64,000 nucleotides of DNA, from NCBI RefSeq assembly GCF_028640845.1, contig NC_080548.1, positions 19,803,321 through 19,867,320 of the forward strand, in the 5' to 3' direction. Below the pieces are notes generated by a model. The model saw nothing but the letters and a program-made list of their open reading frames with translations, searched no databases and was not told the DNA's origin. A program made the translations under genes and the position numbers. Positions within the stretch are counted from its first letter, which is position 1. Every line of letters begins with the position of its first letter. Shown piece by piece: positions 49,925 through 59,781 of this stretch. This stretch comes from Ahaetulla prasina (taxonomy: Eukaryota > Chordata > Lepidosauria > Squamata > Colubridae).

Positions 49925-51022
49925 TTGAATCGACACAAACTTCCAGAAATTTCCAGACATGATCCAGATTATAAATAATACTTTTCTAACAACGCAAAGG
50001 ACATGGGGTCGGTTGGTTATTCTTTTAGGCAAGAAAGAATGAATCCATTTTAGAAGTGAATTCATAATCCCTAGGAAAGTTGACTCAGATCCTCCTTCGG
50101 TGTCAGTGAAACCCGTATTACCATCAAATGCATCCTAACCTTTGTCTCCATCCTGTATTTTCTTGCTCTACCTGCAGAAAGAAGAGATGGTTCCCACTTG
50201 AATTATCTGAGTGAGGAAATCACGGCAGGCTTTAGGAATGCCTCCCAAATGATGAAAAGATACCATACAGGCAGTAACACAATCTGAAGCAGCCGCGGTG
50301 CCCTTCATCCCCTCCAGCCCATAAAGTCAGCTCACAAACCGCCAAGAGGAGTTCAAAAGACATCCTCCTGATCCTTTAGTACAAGGCACAAAAAATTTTT
50401 TAAAAAAAAATGAAATGAAAACTTCTTTGCGCAAGAAGGTTTTGGTGCCGCTTTATTTAAAACACCACCTGCATCCAATTCAGGCGGCCTTTGAAATGAA
50501 ACTAAACTGTGAACTCCGTTTTGTATCCGTTTTATGAAAGCCTGATGTGCATTCTTAAGCAGGCAAAGATTCCATCCATGGAGGTCAATAAAATACCAGT
50601 TTTGGGATCCTGCCATGTGGATGTTTGTCCCTTGATTCAAGAAACCTTTTTTTTTTTTTTTTAAGAACTCCTGCCTGCTTAGTTTACAGCTCCTTGGTTT
50701 TAGCCAAAGCACTTTTTTTTTTTTGCACATATTTCTCAGCATATGCATTGGCAGAATTCCTACAGCCCCATTATCAAATCCTCATCAGAACATAGGGGTA
50801 TAATTATACCAAAAAAAATTGTAATACGCATCTTGATATTTTCCCTACATTTGGGAGATAATTATCCACAATTACCTTGTGCTTACCCGGTAGCATGTAT
50901 AAACTTTATTTTCTTTGAATACAAGTTCTCGGTGTGAAGCGAGCTATCTCAGCAATTTCATTTTGCAGTTAGGCAGCAAAATGTTTTTTACATGTTCTTG
51001 GTCTGTTATCATATAAGGAGGC
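49925..51022. other. No gene recognised
   Basis: AT-rich interval of 1.1 kb. A 131-codon minus-strand frame at 50,353-50,748 contains poly-Lys from T runs and no recognisable domain. Confidence 0.45.
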
Positions 51023-51030
51023 GTGGTGGC

Positions 51031-51207
51031 AGGGGTGGTATTCACGTACCTTCGCTACCGGTTTGCAAATGTAAGTGCACGTGTGTGCTCAGTTCACTTG
51101 CACGCACCACCTCCGTGCATGCACAGAGCCTTCTGTGCATGCGCAGAGCATCAAAAACTGGATGTGATGATGTCTGGGTGGATGGGCGGAGCCTCCAGTT
51201 CTCCCGA
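51031..51207 (+). mobile_element. hAT-like MITE, family C, right-truncated
   Basis: CAGGGGTGGTATTCACGTAC, CTGTGCATGCGCAGAGCATC, GGATGGGCGGAGCCTCC. It stops at AGTTCTCCCGAGG, where a SINE begins; the terminal CACTG is absent. Confidence 0.8.
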
Positions 51208-51208
51208 G

Positions 51209-51472
51209 GCACCATGGTTAGAATGCAGGGTTGCACCATGCAGAATGCCATGGGGTGGCACCATGGTTAGAATGCAGTATTGCAGACAAGCTCTGCCTGC
51301 AGCCAGGAGTTTGATCCTGACCGGCTCAAAATTGACTCAACCTTCCATCCTTCCGAGGTCGGTAAAATAAGGACCCAGTGTTGCAGGCAAGAGGCCGACT
51401 GCGTAAACTTCTTGGAGAGGGCTGTCAAGCTCTATGAAGTGGTACATAAGACTGGGTGCTATTGCTATCATG
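51209..51472 (+). mobile_element. tRNA-derived SINE with duplicated head
   Basis: GCACCATGGTTAGAATGCAG occurs twice, about 50 bases apart, followed by GAGTTTGATCCTGACCGGCT and GGTCGGTAAAATAAGGACCC, ending GTGCTATTGCTAT. Confidence 0.85.
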
Positions 51473-51937
51473 GAAGACTAGAAGCAGGAATTGACTATGA
51501 GTTGCCCAACTTCTTCTGCTTCCTACAATGTCCTTGATTAGTAGCAGCAATCCACAAAACATCCAAAGGCTACTAGGTAAAGTCTTGGTAAAGTTTCTCC
51601 TTTGACATGTTAAGGCTAGGCAGTTTCAAAGACTTTCCCAGGATGGTAGACCGGGTTGGTGAATGCATAGACAAGTCTTCTGCCAGGACTACCACCAAAA
51701 TAATGCAGCTGTGAAGTCCCATGCAAGCAGAAACAAGCTGTTGAAGTTTTAAAGCCAGAAGAAAGGGTCGCCTTGAGGAAGGCAATTTGTATTTGCAACT
51801 ACCAACCTCCTGATATGTTCCTTCTAATAGTTTGCAGAGCTGATTTAGCTAGCACCATTCTAGATGTTTCCAGCTATATGCCAAAAAGCATCTCAGATAC
51901 TGGATGAGGTGTTGTATATTGGATGGGTGGGTGGGTG
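51473..51937. other. No gene recognised
   Basis: No supported feature. Confidence 0.5.
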
Positions 51938-52015
51938 GAGAGAGAGAGAGAGAGTAAAAGAAAGACAGATGAGAGAGAGGGGGGGAGAGTGAGAGAGAGA
52001 GAGAGAGAAGATAGA
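51938..52015. repeat. (GA)n array
   Basis: GA dinucleotides with G-run and AAAG interruptions. Confidence 0.9.
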
Positions 52016-52192
52016 CAGAACTGCTCCTGTTGCTTGGTAACAAAGCAGTAACAATAACAATTGAAGAACAAAAACTGAAAACAATGCAGCAACAAACACA
52101 ACAAACACATTAACACCGAATAACTCTCAAATCCATGAATCTATGGAGCACTATTCAAGCATAACATAACTCATATTATCATACTCTGCAGC

Positions 52193-52395
52193 AAAGGTGC
52201 TTTTTTTCAAGAGGCAACGGGACTTTCTTCTTCAGCTCTGACTGGATGGTGGGGAATGGAAGGATTTGCCCACCATCCAGTCAGAGCTGAAGAAGCTTCT
52301 TGGATGAGAAGTGAAACGTCTTCAAAGACAAACCAGAAAGCCCAGTTGCCTCTTGAAAAAACACCTTTGGGACAACCATGACCTGGATGACTGAG
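52193..52395. mobile_element. Penelope-like fragments in an inverted foldback
   Basis: Left (minus) and right (plus) copies mirror each other: CTTCTTCAGCTCTGACTGGA pairs with TCCAGTCAGAGCTGAAGAAG, extending to 27 perfect bases. Further out, TTCAAGAGGCAAC pairs with GTTGCCTCTTGAA. The right copy contains the ribozyme-like motif; the left copy lacks 41 bases covering it. Downstream AGTTGCC...GGGACAACCATGACC matches 3.3 and 55.5 kb. Confidence 0.65.
52287..52320 (+). ncRNA. Hammerhead-like RNA motif
   Basis: CTGAAGA, A, helix GCTTCT / AGAAGT (6 pairs including one G-U) around TGGATG, then GAAAC and GTC. It has every core element of the hammerhead plus one extra base before helix II. It agrees in spacing with 22.07, 55.59 and 61.26 kb. 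Confidence 0.5.
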
Positions 52396-52399
52396 AAGC

Positions 52400-52964
52400 T
52401 CCATAGACAAAACTCTGCATGTCTTTCTTTCTTTTTCCTCCTCCCTCCCTTCCCACCTCCTCCCAAGGCAAGTCAGCAAAGAAATTGACTTACTAGTTCT
52501 TCAAATACAGACGAATACTAGTGGGAAAGAGAGGAAGGAATGTACAAATATGATGGCTTCTATATCCAGCTTATAGCACATCCTTTCCTCTTCCTCCTCT
52601 GATGGTACAGTAGTTTAAAAATTGACTTACAAATCTGTTTATATATCTTTTCAGTGCACTGGATTTTGATTTTTTCCCTCCCCTTAGCAATTAATGTTGT
52701 TTACATTCTCCAGACCTAGGAATTATGATTATGCAAATTGCCGCAAGGAAAGAGGATGAAAACTTTGAGAGCAAAAGGAAGAATAAGCAATGTAAATGCT
52801 CAATTAGAAATATCTCCCCTTTCATCTCTGCAGAATCAAGTATTTACTTCTTCCACCTCTCATTCATCACTCTGATGCTGACAGTGAATACTTATGGAGG
52901 ATGAAGTGTGTAAACTCTTGGCAACAAATCCTATCTCAATCTATGTATATTCAAATTTTGATGG
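52400..52964. other. No gene recognised
   Basis: No supported feature. Confidence 0.5.
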
Positions 52965-52972
52965 TGTATGGG

Positions 52973-53211
52973 CAGAGGTGAAATTCACTTAACTTCCCTA
53001 CCGGTTTGGAAATATGAGCATGCGCACCTCCACCTTCCATGCATGCTCAGCCTTCCGTGCATGCTCTTTGCTTGCGCATCTTCTGCGCATGTGCACAGCC
53101 TCCAAAACATGGCAAAATAGGATGGCATTACATCCGGGTGGGTGGGCAGAGCCTACCGCATTTGCCGCTACCAGTTCACCAGAACCGGACAGAACCGGCT
53201 GAATCCCACTG
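52973..53211 (+). mobile_element. hAT-like MITE, family C
   Basis: CAGAGGTGAAATTCACTTAA to CGGCTGAATCCCACTG, duplication TGTATGGG / TGTACGGA (6 of 8). Confidence 0.88.
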
Positions 53212-53515
53212 TGTACGGATCTTTCACACACATTCTCTCCACCAAAGACGGATGTGGCCTTCCAGGTGTTATTACCCCCTTAATTCCTATCAGCCTAAAA
53301 TAAAGATGGAAAAAATATATTACTAAGATTGTTGGCTGAGCAAGTACAAAGATATCCAGGGAAATGATTGAAGCGAGCCCCTTGTCAGTCACAGAATTGT
53401 TGATTTACCACCAGCTTATCAGGTACTTAGGAACCGAGGGCTTGGCAGCACAAGGAAACATCACCCAATCACCGGCCATCAATATATCAATCAACCAATG
53501 GGAAGGCACCACACA

Positions 53516-54083
53516 GAATAGAATAGAATAGAATAGAATAGAATAGAATAGAATAGAATAGAATAGAATAGAATAGAATAGAATAGAATAGAATTTTTTA
53601 TTGGCCAAATGTGATTGGACACACAAGGAATTTGTCCTTGGTACATATGCTTTCAGTGTACATAAAAGAAAAGATATGTTCATCAAGAATCATAAGGTGC
53701 AACAATGATAGTCACAAATAAGCAATCAGGAAACAATATCAATATAAATTGTAAGGATACAAGCAACAAAGTTACAGTCATAAGTGGAAGGAGATGGATG
53801 GTGGGAACGATGAGAAGATGAGAAGATTAATAGTAATGCAGATTTAGTAAATAGTTTGACAGTGTTGAGGGAATTATTTGTTTAGCAGAGTGATGGCATT
53901 CGGGGAAAAACTGTCCTTGTGTCTAGTTGTTCTGGTGTGCAGTGCTCTATAGCGTCGTTTTGAGGAGTTGAAACAGTTTATGTCCAGGATGCAAGGGGTC
54001 TGTAAATATTTTTACAGCCCACTTTTTGACTCGTGCAGTATACAAGTCCTCAATGAAAGGCAGGTTGGTAGCCATTGTTTTTT
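53516..54083 (-). mobile_element. CR1-type LINE 3' region with (AATAG)n tail
   Basis: About sixteen AATAG units (53,516-53,595), then TTTTTTATTGGCCAAATGTG and the same 3' region as 36.3 kb, extending to CGTGCAGTATACAAGTCCTC and CAGGTTGGTAGCCATTG. Antisense translation near the end gives AIEHCTPEQLDTR, the tail of the ORF. Confidence 0.85.
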
Positions 54084-55076
54084 CTGCAGTTAAAATACAA
54101 CTCATAAAATAACTCAAAACACATATTCCAATACAAAGTACTTCTCTGACAATGGGCTCCAGCACAAGTCCAAAAATTCAGAAAACTGATCCTCTGATAC
54201 TGGTGACCGATCCAGATTGGATCTTGCAAACTTGTTCTGCCTAGCATTGCATAGAAATCTGGTTTTATACAAGCAGAATCATAACACTGGGCACTAGATT
54301 GCGTAATCTATTACAGGAAAGTCAACAAGTGGAATATACCAGATCACAATAATTCACGGGGTTGATTTCTTCAGGCATAATATGTTATGTCAGTACCGCA
54401 ATTGAGTTTTGTTTTGTTTCAACTCAGTCCTGAAGCAAGCAAGGGGGGGAAAAAAGCTGGTTTGATTTGACAGGATTGAAGGGAATTTGACAGCCTTCAT
54501 TCTGCTGACAGATACGATCAAATTATTGGGCAATTTTTTTTTCTTTTTGCCAGGAGAGTGTTATGCATTTTTTTTTTTAAAAAGATGCATTTTATTTCTC
54601 TCGTATACTCTGTACAAGTGGAATTGATTTACTGCCCACTCTTATTGTTTTGATTTGCTCTGCTCTTCAACCCAAAATAGACATTCCTTCTAAGCGATTC
54701 AAAGGAGGAAAAGTACAGGTATCTGTCTATGGAGATTCTCTTTTTTTAAAAAACACACAGCTTTTATTAGTTTATAATATAACATACAAAGAAAATACAA
54801 AAGTAAATAGTAGGGAAAATAGGAAAGGGGAAAGGGAAGGAAAGAAAAGTGGAAAAATTTTAAATAAATGTTGACTTTTGACTCTCTTTGGTACAGTAGA
54901 ATAAGGGATTAACATCAGACCTCAACTTTTTACTGTATTTTTACATAATAGAGAGCGTACATATGGAGAGCGTCAATCATCCATTTCCATTTCTGTGCCT
55001 GGATTCTGCTTCTGCAGAAAAAGGCTCCGATGTTCGCTTGGGTGGCGGAGGGAAACTCAAAGCCGGGATAGCTTTG
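54084..55076. other. Mostly unassigned; possible A-tailed retro-insert near 54.75 kb
   Basis: TTTTTTTAAAAAACACACAG, TTTATTAGTTTATAATATAA could be the inverted A-rich end of a retrotransposed sequence. No family recognised and no gene. Confidence 0.35.
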
Positions 55077-55335
55077 GGCTGGGATAGCTCAGGCAGTAGA
55101 GAAGCCTGTTATTAGAACACAGAGCCTGCAATTACTGCAGGTTCGAGCCCGGCCCAAGGTTGACTCAGCCTTCCACCCTTTATAAGGTAGGTAAAATGAG
55201 GACCCAGATTGTTGGGGGGGCAATAAGTTGACTTTGTAAAAAAATATACAAATAGAATGAGACTATTGCCTTATACATTGTAAGCCGCCCTGAGTCTTCG
55301 GAGAAGGGCGGGGTATAAATGTAAAAAAAAAAAAA
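55077..55335 (+). mobile_element. tRNA-derived SINE, GGGCGGGATATAAAT type
   Basis: GGGATAGCTCAGGCAGTAGA head, CTGCAGGTTCGAGCCCGGCC, GGTAAAATGAGGACCCAGAT, GCCGCCCTGAGTCTTCGGAG, GGGCGGGGTATAAATG and an A tail. Confidence 0.9.
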
Positions 55336-55399
55336 AGCATTGGGGGCTTCAGAAGGGCAGAATGTGTTTCAAAATGTGCAGCTCCTGGCTCTAACAGTG

Positions 55400-55475
55400 A
55401 GTGACGTCAAGTTGGCCATGCCCATCCGGTCACATGACCACCAAGCCACGCCCACAGAACCGGTAGCAAACATTT
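55400..55475 (+). mobile_element. hAT MITE right-end fragment
   Basis: GACGTCAAGTTGGCCATGCC, GACCACCAAGCCACGCCCAC and AACCGGTAGCAAACATTTTT mix features of families B and A. No termini preserved. Confidence 0.5.
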
Positions 55476-55486
55476 TTACATTTCAG

Positions 55487-55640
55487 GCCAGATCCAGGTC
55501 ATGGTTGTCCCAAAGGGGCTCATTTCCAAAAGGCAACTTGCACTTTCTTGTTTTCTTTGAAAATATTTTGCTTCTCAACCAAAAAGAACTGAAAAAGCTT
55601 CTTGCATGAGAAGCAAAACATTTTCAAAGGAAAAAAAAGC
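55487..55640. mobile_element. Penelope-like fragments, inverted pair
   Basis: The minus copy reads TTGAGAAGCAAAATATTTTC and continues to AAAGTGCAAGTTGCC and GGGACAACCATGACC. The plus copy starts at ACTGAAAAAGCTTCTTGC. The head-to-head arrangement matches 52.2-52.4 kb, but both copies are more diverged. The plus copy keeps the 7+1+6+6+6 spacing (55,589-55,619), with helix GCTTCT / AGAAGC fully paired, although both core G residues are A. Confidence 0.55.
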
Positions 55641-55645
55641 AAGAA

Positions 55646-55880
55646 AGCAATAGCAATAACACTTAGACTTATATACCGCTTCACGGTACTTTTACAGCCC
55701 TCTCTAAGCAGTTTACAAAGTCACCATATTACACACACACACACACACACACACATACACACCATCTGTGTACTCATTTTACTGGCTTCAGAAGGATGGA
55801 AGGTTGAGTCGACCTTGAGCCCCATCAAAATCGAACTCTTGGCTGCGGGTAGAGTTTGCCTGCAGTTCTGCATTCCAGTT
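55646..55880 (-). mobile_element. tRNA-derived SINE (GCTATT type), inverted, with internal CA array
   Basis: AGCAATAGCAATAACACTTA, TACAGCCCTCTCTAAGCAGT and GACCTTGAGCCCCATCAAAA. The usual CCCCAACAAT segment is replaced by about 14 CA units (55,733-55,760). Confidence 0.88.
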
Positions 55881-56149
55881 GGCTTTTTTTTGGGGGGGGG
55901 GAAACACCTTTGGGAGAAGAGTACAGGTAGGTGAGCTACCTCCATACCTTCTTTCATTGCTTTTCATATCACTCTCCAAAAGTTGAACATAAAAAAATCA
56001 CCTTTCAAAAGAAATTCTCATTCACCTTGATTTTTTTAAAGTTTTATTATTCCTAAAACAAAAGAACACCATTATTTTAAAGATTACATGGAAGCAAGGA
56101 ATGAAAATAAGTTGAACTGAATGTCCCTTTGAAGGCACAATCTTCCGTT
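55881..56149. other. No gene recognised
   Basis: No supported feature. G-run at 55.89 kb. Confidence 0.5.
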
Positions 56150-56160
56150 TATTTGTTTGT

Positions 56161-56218
<58 letters not shown>

Positions 56219-56640
56219 CACAACAATATATGTAGGTATCATACAAAAGATTATATAGTATATGAACACATATATGAGTAAATATAAGGAGGTATAAGCA
56301 TATATATAGGAAGAAGAAAAACAACAACAATAGGACAGGAACGGTAGGCACGTTTGTGCGCTTATGAACGCCCCTTATGGTCCTCTTAGGAATGGGGTGA
56401 GGTCAATAGTAGAAAGTTTTTGGATAAAACTTTTAGGATTATGGGAAGAGACCACAGAGTCAGGTAAAGTATTCCAAGCACTGATGATTCTGTTACAGAA
56501 GTCATATTTTCTGCAATCTAGGTTAAAGCGGTTGACATTAAGTTTAAATCTATTAGTTGCTCTAGTATTATTGCAATTAAAGCTGAAGTAGTCTTTAACA
56601 GCAAGGACATTACAATAGATGATTCTGTGAGTTAAGCTTA
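56150..56640 (-). pseudogene. Rex1-like LINE 3' fragment with (TTTA)n tail
   Basis: A TTTA array (to 56,216) is the inverted 3' tail, followed by CACAACAATATATGTAGGTA. The coding end has antisense HNTRATN-like and FNLDCRKYDFCNRIIS-like strings shared with 57.4-58.7 kb (about 90% similar by eye). Truncated at AGTTAAGCTTA. Confidence 0.85.
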
Positions 56641-56672
56641 GTCAGTTGGACTACTCTTTCAGTCAATTATTG

Positions 56673-56751
56673 CTTTAGAATAGAATAGAATAGAATAGAA
56701 TAGAATAGAATAGAATAGAATAGAATAGAATAGAATAGAATAGAATAGAAT
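56673..56751. repeat. (AATAG)n microsatellite
   Basis: About sixteen AATAG units at the 3' terminus of the adjoining CR1/L3-like copy. Confidence 0.95.
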
Positions 56752-57415
56752 AACAGAATTGGAAGGGACCTTGGAGGTCTTCTAGTCCAACTCCCTGCTT
56801 AGGCAGGAAACCCTACACTATTTCAGACAAATGGTTATCCAACATCTTCTTAAAAACTTCCAGTGTTGGAGCATTCACAACTTCTGGAGGCAAGTTGTTC
56901 CACTGATTAATTGCTCTCACTATCAGGAAATTTCTCCTTAATTCTAGGTTGTTTCTCTTCTTGATTAATTTCCATCCATTGCTTCTTATCCTACCTTCAA
57001 ATACTTTGGAGAATAGGTTGACCCCATCTTCTTTGTGCCAGTCCCTGAGATATTGGAAGACTGCTATCATGTCTCCCCTAGATCTTCTTTTCATTAAACT
57101 AGACATCCCAAGTTCCTGCAACCGTTCTTCATATGTTTTAGCCTCCAGTCCCCTAATCATCTTTGTTGCTCTTCTCTGCACTCTTTCAAGAGTCTCCACA
57201 TCTTTTTTACATCGGGGAGACCAAAACTGGATGCAGGACTCCAAGTTTGGCCTCACCAAGGCATTATAAAGTGGCATTAACAGTTCACATGATCTTGATT
57301 CTATCCCTCTGTTTATGCAGCCCAGAACGGTGTTGGATTTTTTGGCAGCTGCTGCATACTGCTGGCTCCTATTTAAGTGATTGTCCACTAGGACTCCAAG
57401 ATCCCTCTCACAGTT
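56752..57415 (-). pseudogene. CR1/L3-like LINE ORF2 C-terminus, host of a nested LINE
   Basis: A 191-codon uninterrupted antisense frame (56,813-57,388): MDNHLNRSQQYAAAAKKSNT, VLGCINRGIESRSCELLMPL, YNALVRPNLESCIQFWSPRC, VQRRATKMIRGLEAKTYEER, RRSRGDMIAVFQYLRDWHKE, LEVFKKMLDNHLSEIV. This is the stretch from the end of the RT domain to the natural stop, the best-preserved copy in the window. It continues upstream after the nested insertion, at about 58,681-58,755 (CTATTGAGCAAGGTACCACA, GCATTTTGTTTTTCTTGCC). Confidence 0.9.
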
Positions 57416-57429
57416 TATTTTTTTTTATT

Positions 57430-57460
<31 letters not shown>

Positions 57461-58683
57461 TTTTTTTATTTTTTTATTTATTTTGTCACAACAATATATG
57501 TAAGTATCATACAAAAAGATTATATAGTATATAAACATATATATGAGTAAATATTAGGAGGTATAAGCATATATATATATATATATAGGAAGAAGAAAAG
57601 AAAAACAATAGGACAGGAACGGTAGGCACGTTTGTGCGCTTATGCACGCCCCTTATAGTCCTCTTAGGAATGGGGTGAGGTCAATAGTAGAAAGTTTTTG
57701 GTTAAAGCTTTTAGGATTATGGGAAGAGACCACAGAGTCAGGTAAAGTATTCCAAGCACTGATGATTCTGTTACAGAAGTCATATTTTCTGCAATCTAGA
57801 TTAAAGCGGTTGACATTAAATTTAAATCTATTGGTTGCTCTTGTATTATTGCAATTAAAGCTGAAGTAGTCTTTAACAGGAAGGACATTACAATAGATGA
57901 TTCTATGAGTTAAACTTAGGTCTTGTTGAAGGCGACGGAGTTTCAAGTTTTCTAAGCCTAGGATTTCAAGTCTGGTGGGATAAGGTATTTTGTTGTTTTC
58001 AGAGGAATGGAGAACTCTTCTTGTAAAATATTTCTGGACACGTTCAATTGTATTGATGTCAGAGGTGTGGTGAGGGTTCCAAACAGGCGAGCTGTATTCT
58101 AGAATTGGTCTAGCAAATGTTTTATATGCTCTGGTTAGTAGTGTAGTGTTTTTGGAAAAGAATCTACTCAAGATTAGGTTTACAACTCTTAGAGCCTTTT
58201 TTGCTATGTAGTTGCAGTGGGCTTTGGCACTTAGATCATTTGACATGAAAACTCCAAGGTCTTTAACGGGATGGGGGTCATCTGTAATGTAATGTCCATC
58301 AAGTATGTACTTAATGTTTGGGTTCTTTTTTCCTATATGTAAGACTGAGCATTTGCTGGTTGAGATTTGGAGTTGCCAAGTTTTAGACCAAGCGGTTAGA
58401 TGATTTTTATTTATTTATTTTTTTATTTATTTGAATTTATATCCCGCCCTTCTCCGAAGACACAGGGCGGCTTACACTGTGTTAAGCAATAGTCTTCATC
58501 CATTTGTATATTATATTATATATTATATTATGATCAAGGTCTTTTTGAATAATAGATGTATTGTCTGTGGTGTTAAATAGTTTGACATCATCAGCAAAGA
58601 GAACACAATTACTTGAGATATGGTCACAAAGATCATTAATGTATAGTATGAAGAGTGTTGGTCCAAGGACGCTGCCTTGAGGT
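57416..58683 (-). pseudogene. Rex1-like LINE, RT end to 3' tail, nested in CR1
   Basis: Tail: a TTTA array to about 57,485. The antisense frame 57,653-58,246 is open for 197 codons: MSNDLSAKAHCNYIAKKALR, YKTFARPILEYSSPVWNPHH, IERVQKYFTRRVLHSSENNK, RLEILGLENLKLRRLQQDLS, NVLPVKDYFSF, then AWNTLPDSVVSSH and a stop after FLRGL. Upstream, after a SINE fragment, the RT catalytic region is visible (LFADDVKLFN-like, and GPTLFILYINDL-like near 58.65 kb). 5'-truncated within RT. It would act in target-primed reverse transcription. Confidence 0.88.
58405..58535 (-). mobile_element. SINE fragment nested in the Rex1-like LINE
   Basis: TTATATCCCGCCCTTCTCCG, GGGCGGCTTACACTGTG and GCAATAGTCTTCATCCATTT match the 3' half of the inverted SINE at 31.55 kb. 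It separates the LINE's RT and C-terminal segments. Confidence 0.85.
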
Positions 58684-58755
58684 TACTACTATTGAGCAAG
58701 GTACCACATATACTGTACCTGTGCATTTTGTTTTTCTTGCCTAAATGTAGAACCT

Positions 58756-58996
58756 GACTTTACTTTTACTTTACTAGAAGATTCGCTAATTCTCTCAGTG
58801 TTCTTACAGATTGCCTGGTCTCCTCCTATCTTCCCTTGGCTTGCTAAACCACAGTTTGCCATAAGCCAGAGATATACTTAACCTGGCAGACTAATTTCTG
58901 TTAAGTTAGGATTCCCTCAAGTAAAATTCTTGTGTCAATCCTTGTTTTATGTCAGGCTGGGAGTTTTGTGACCCTCCAAATTACCTTTCCCCCATC
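58756..58996. other. No gene recognised
   Basis: No supported feature. Confidence 0.5.
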
Positions 58997-59004
58997 CCCC
59001 AAAG

Positions 59005-59062
59005 CAGAGGTGGGTTTCAGCAGGTTCTGACCAGTTCTGGAGAGCCGGTAGCGGAAATTTTG
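59005..59062 (+). mobile_element. One-ended hAT-like MITE, family A, 58 bp
   Basis: Left terminus CAGAGGTGGGTTTCAGCAGG to GCGGAAATTTTG only, yet flanked by perfect CCCCAAAG on both sides. Confidence 0.85.
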
Positions 59063-59070
59063 CCCCAAAG

Positions 59071-59780
59071 TTAGCATTCTGTAGATGTATGGAGGTCAGC
59101 TCCTAGAATTTCCTAACCAGAGTGGCCAATTTGTGAATGTTGTGAGCTGCGAGCGGATGCTCATATTGAAAGAGAATTAAGGTCAGGTAGCATATGTAGC
59201 CAACGTAGCTAATGGACAGAAACTCTGCAAACTGAAGTCCCGGGTATATTTGAAGGATCACAGCTTTGACACTTCTATGATAATTTTTATGTGACTGGAG
59301 AAACTAAATGCTTAGGGTGGTGAGAATTCTGTTGTAAATGAAATCCCATAGCAACCCCTTCTGTCTCAAGGCTTTTATCATTAGGGTAGTGATTTCCACT
59401 GCAGTAGCTGGTGTTTAACATACAAAACAAGGTCTCCGAATGTATGTTGAGCAATAATTAGCTAACTAACCTTTTTTTTTTTTTTTGCTTAGTTTCAGCA
59501 GACTTAGTAATCAATGTAATAGGGAAGATAGTGTAATGAAAACATAATTGGATTCTGTACCACTTGTTATGCGCAGCTGAATGCTTTCATGGCTAGGCAC
59601 ATGTACTCTAAACATTTTGGGGAATATCATTTGCCAAGTATGCTCAGTCTCGGCAGAGGAGGAACACAAGCATAATTTACACGTGGAAAAAAAGGAAGAA
59701 TTTATAACACAAGATTTTTCAGATGGAAATTTAAAAAAAAAAACTCCCTTCACCTCAAACGGTGAGAATGACCAGAAATA
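59071..59780. other. No gene recognised
   Basis: No supported feature. Confidence 0.5.
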
Positions 59781-59781
59781 G

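Noticed and set aside
50353..50748. 131-codon minus-strand frame as a host gene exon
   Set aside because: Contains poly-Lys from T runs, no recognisable domain and no splice-site-supported boundaries.
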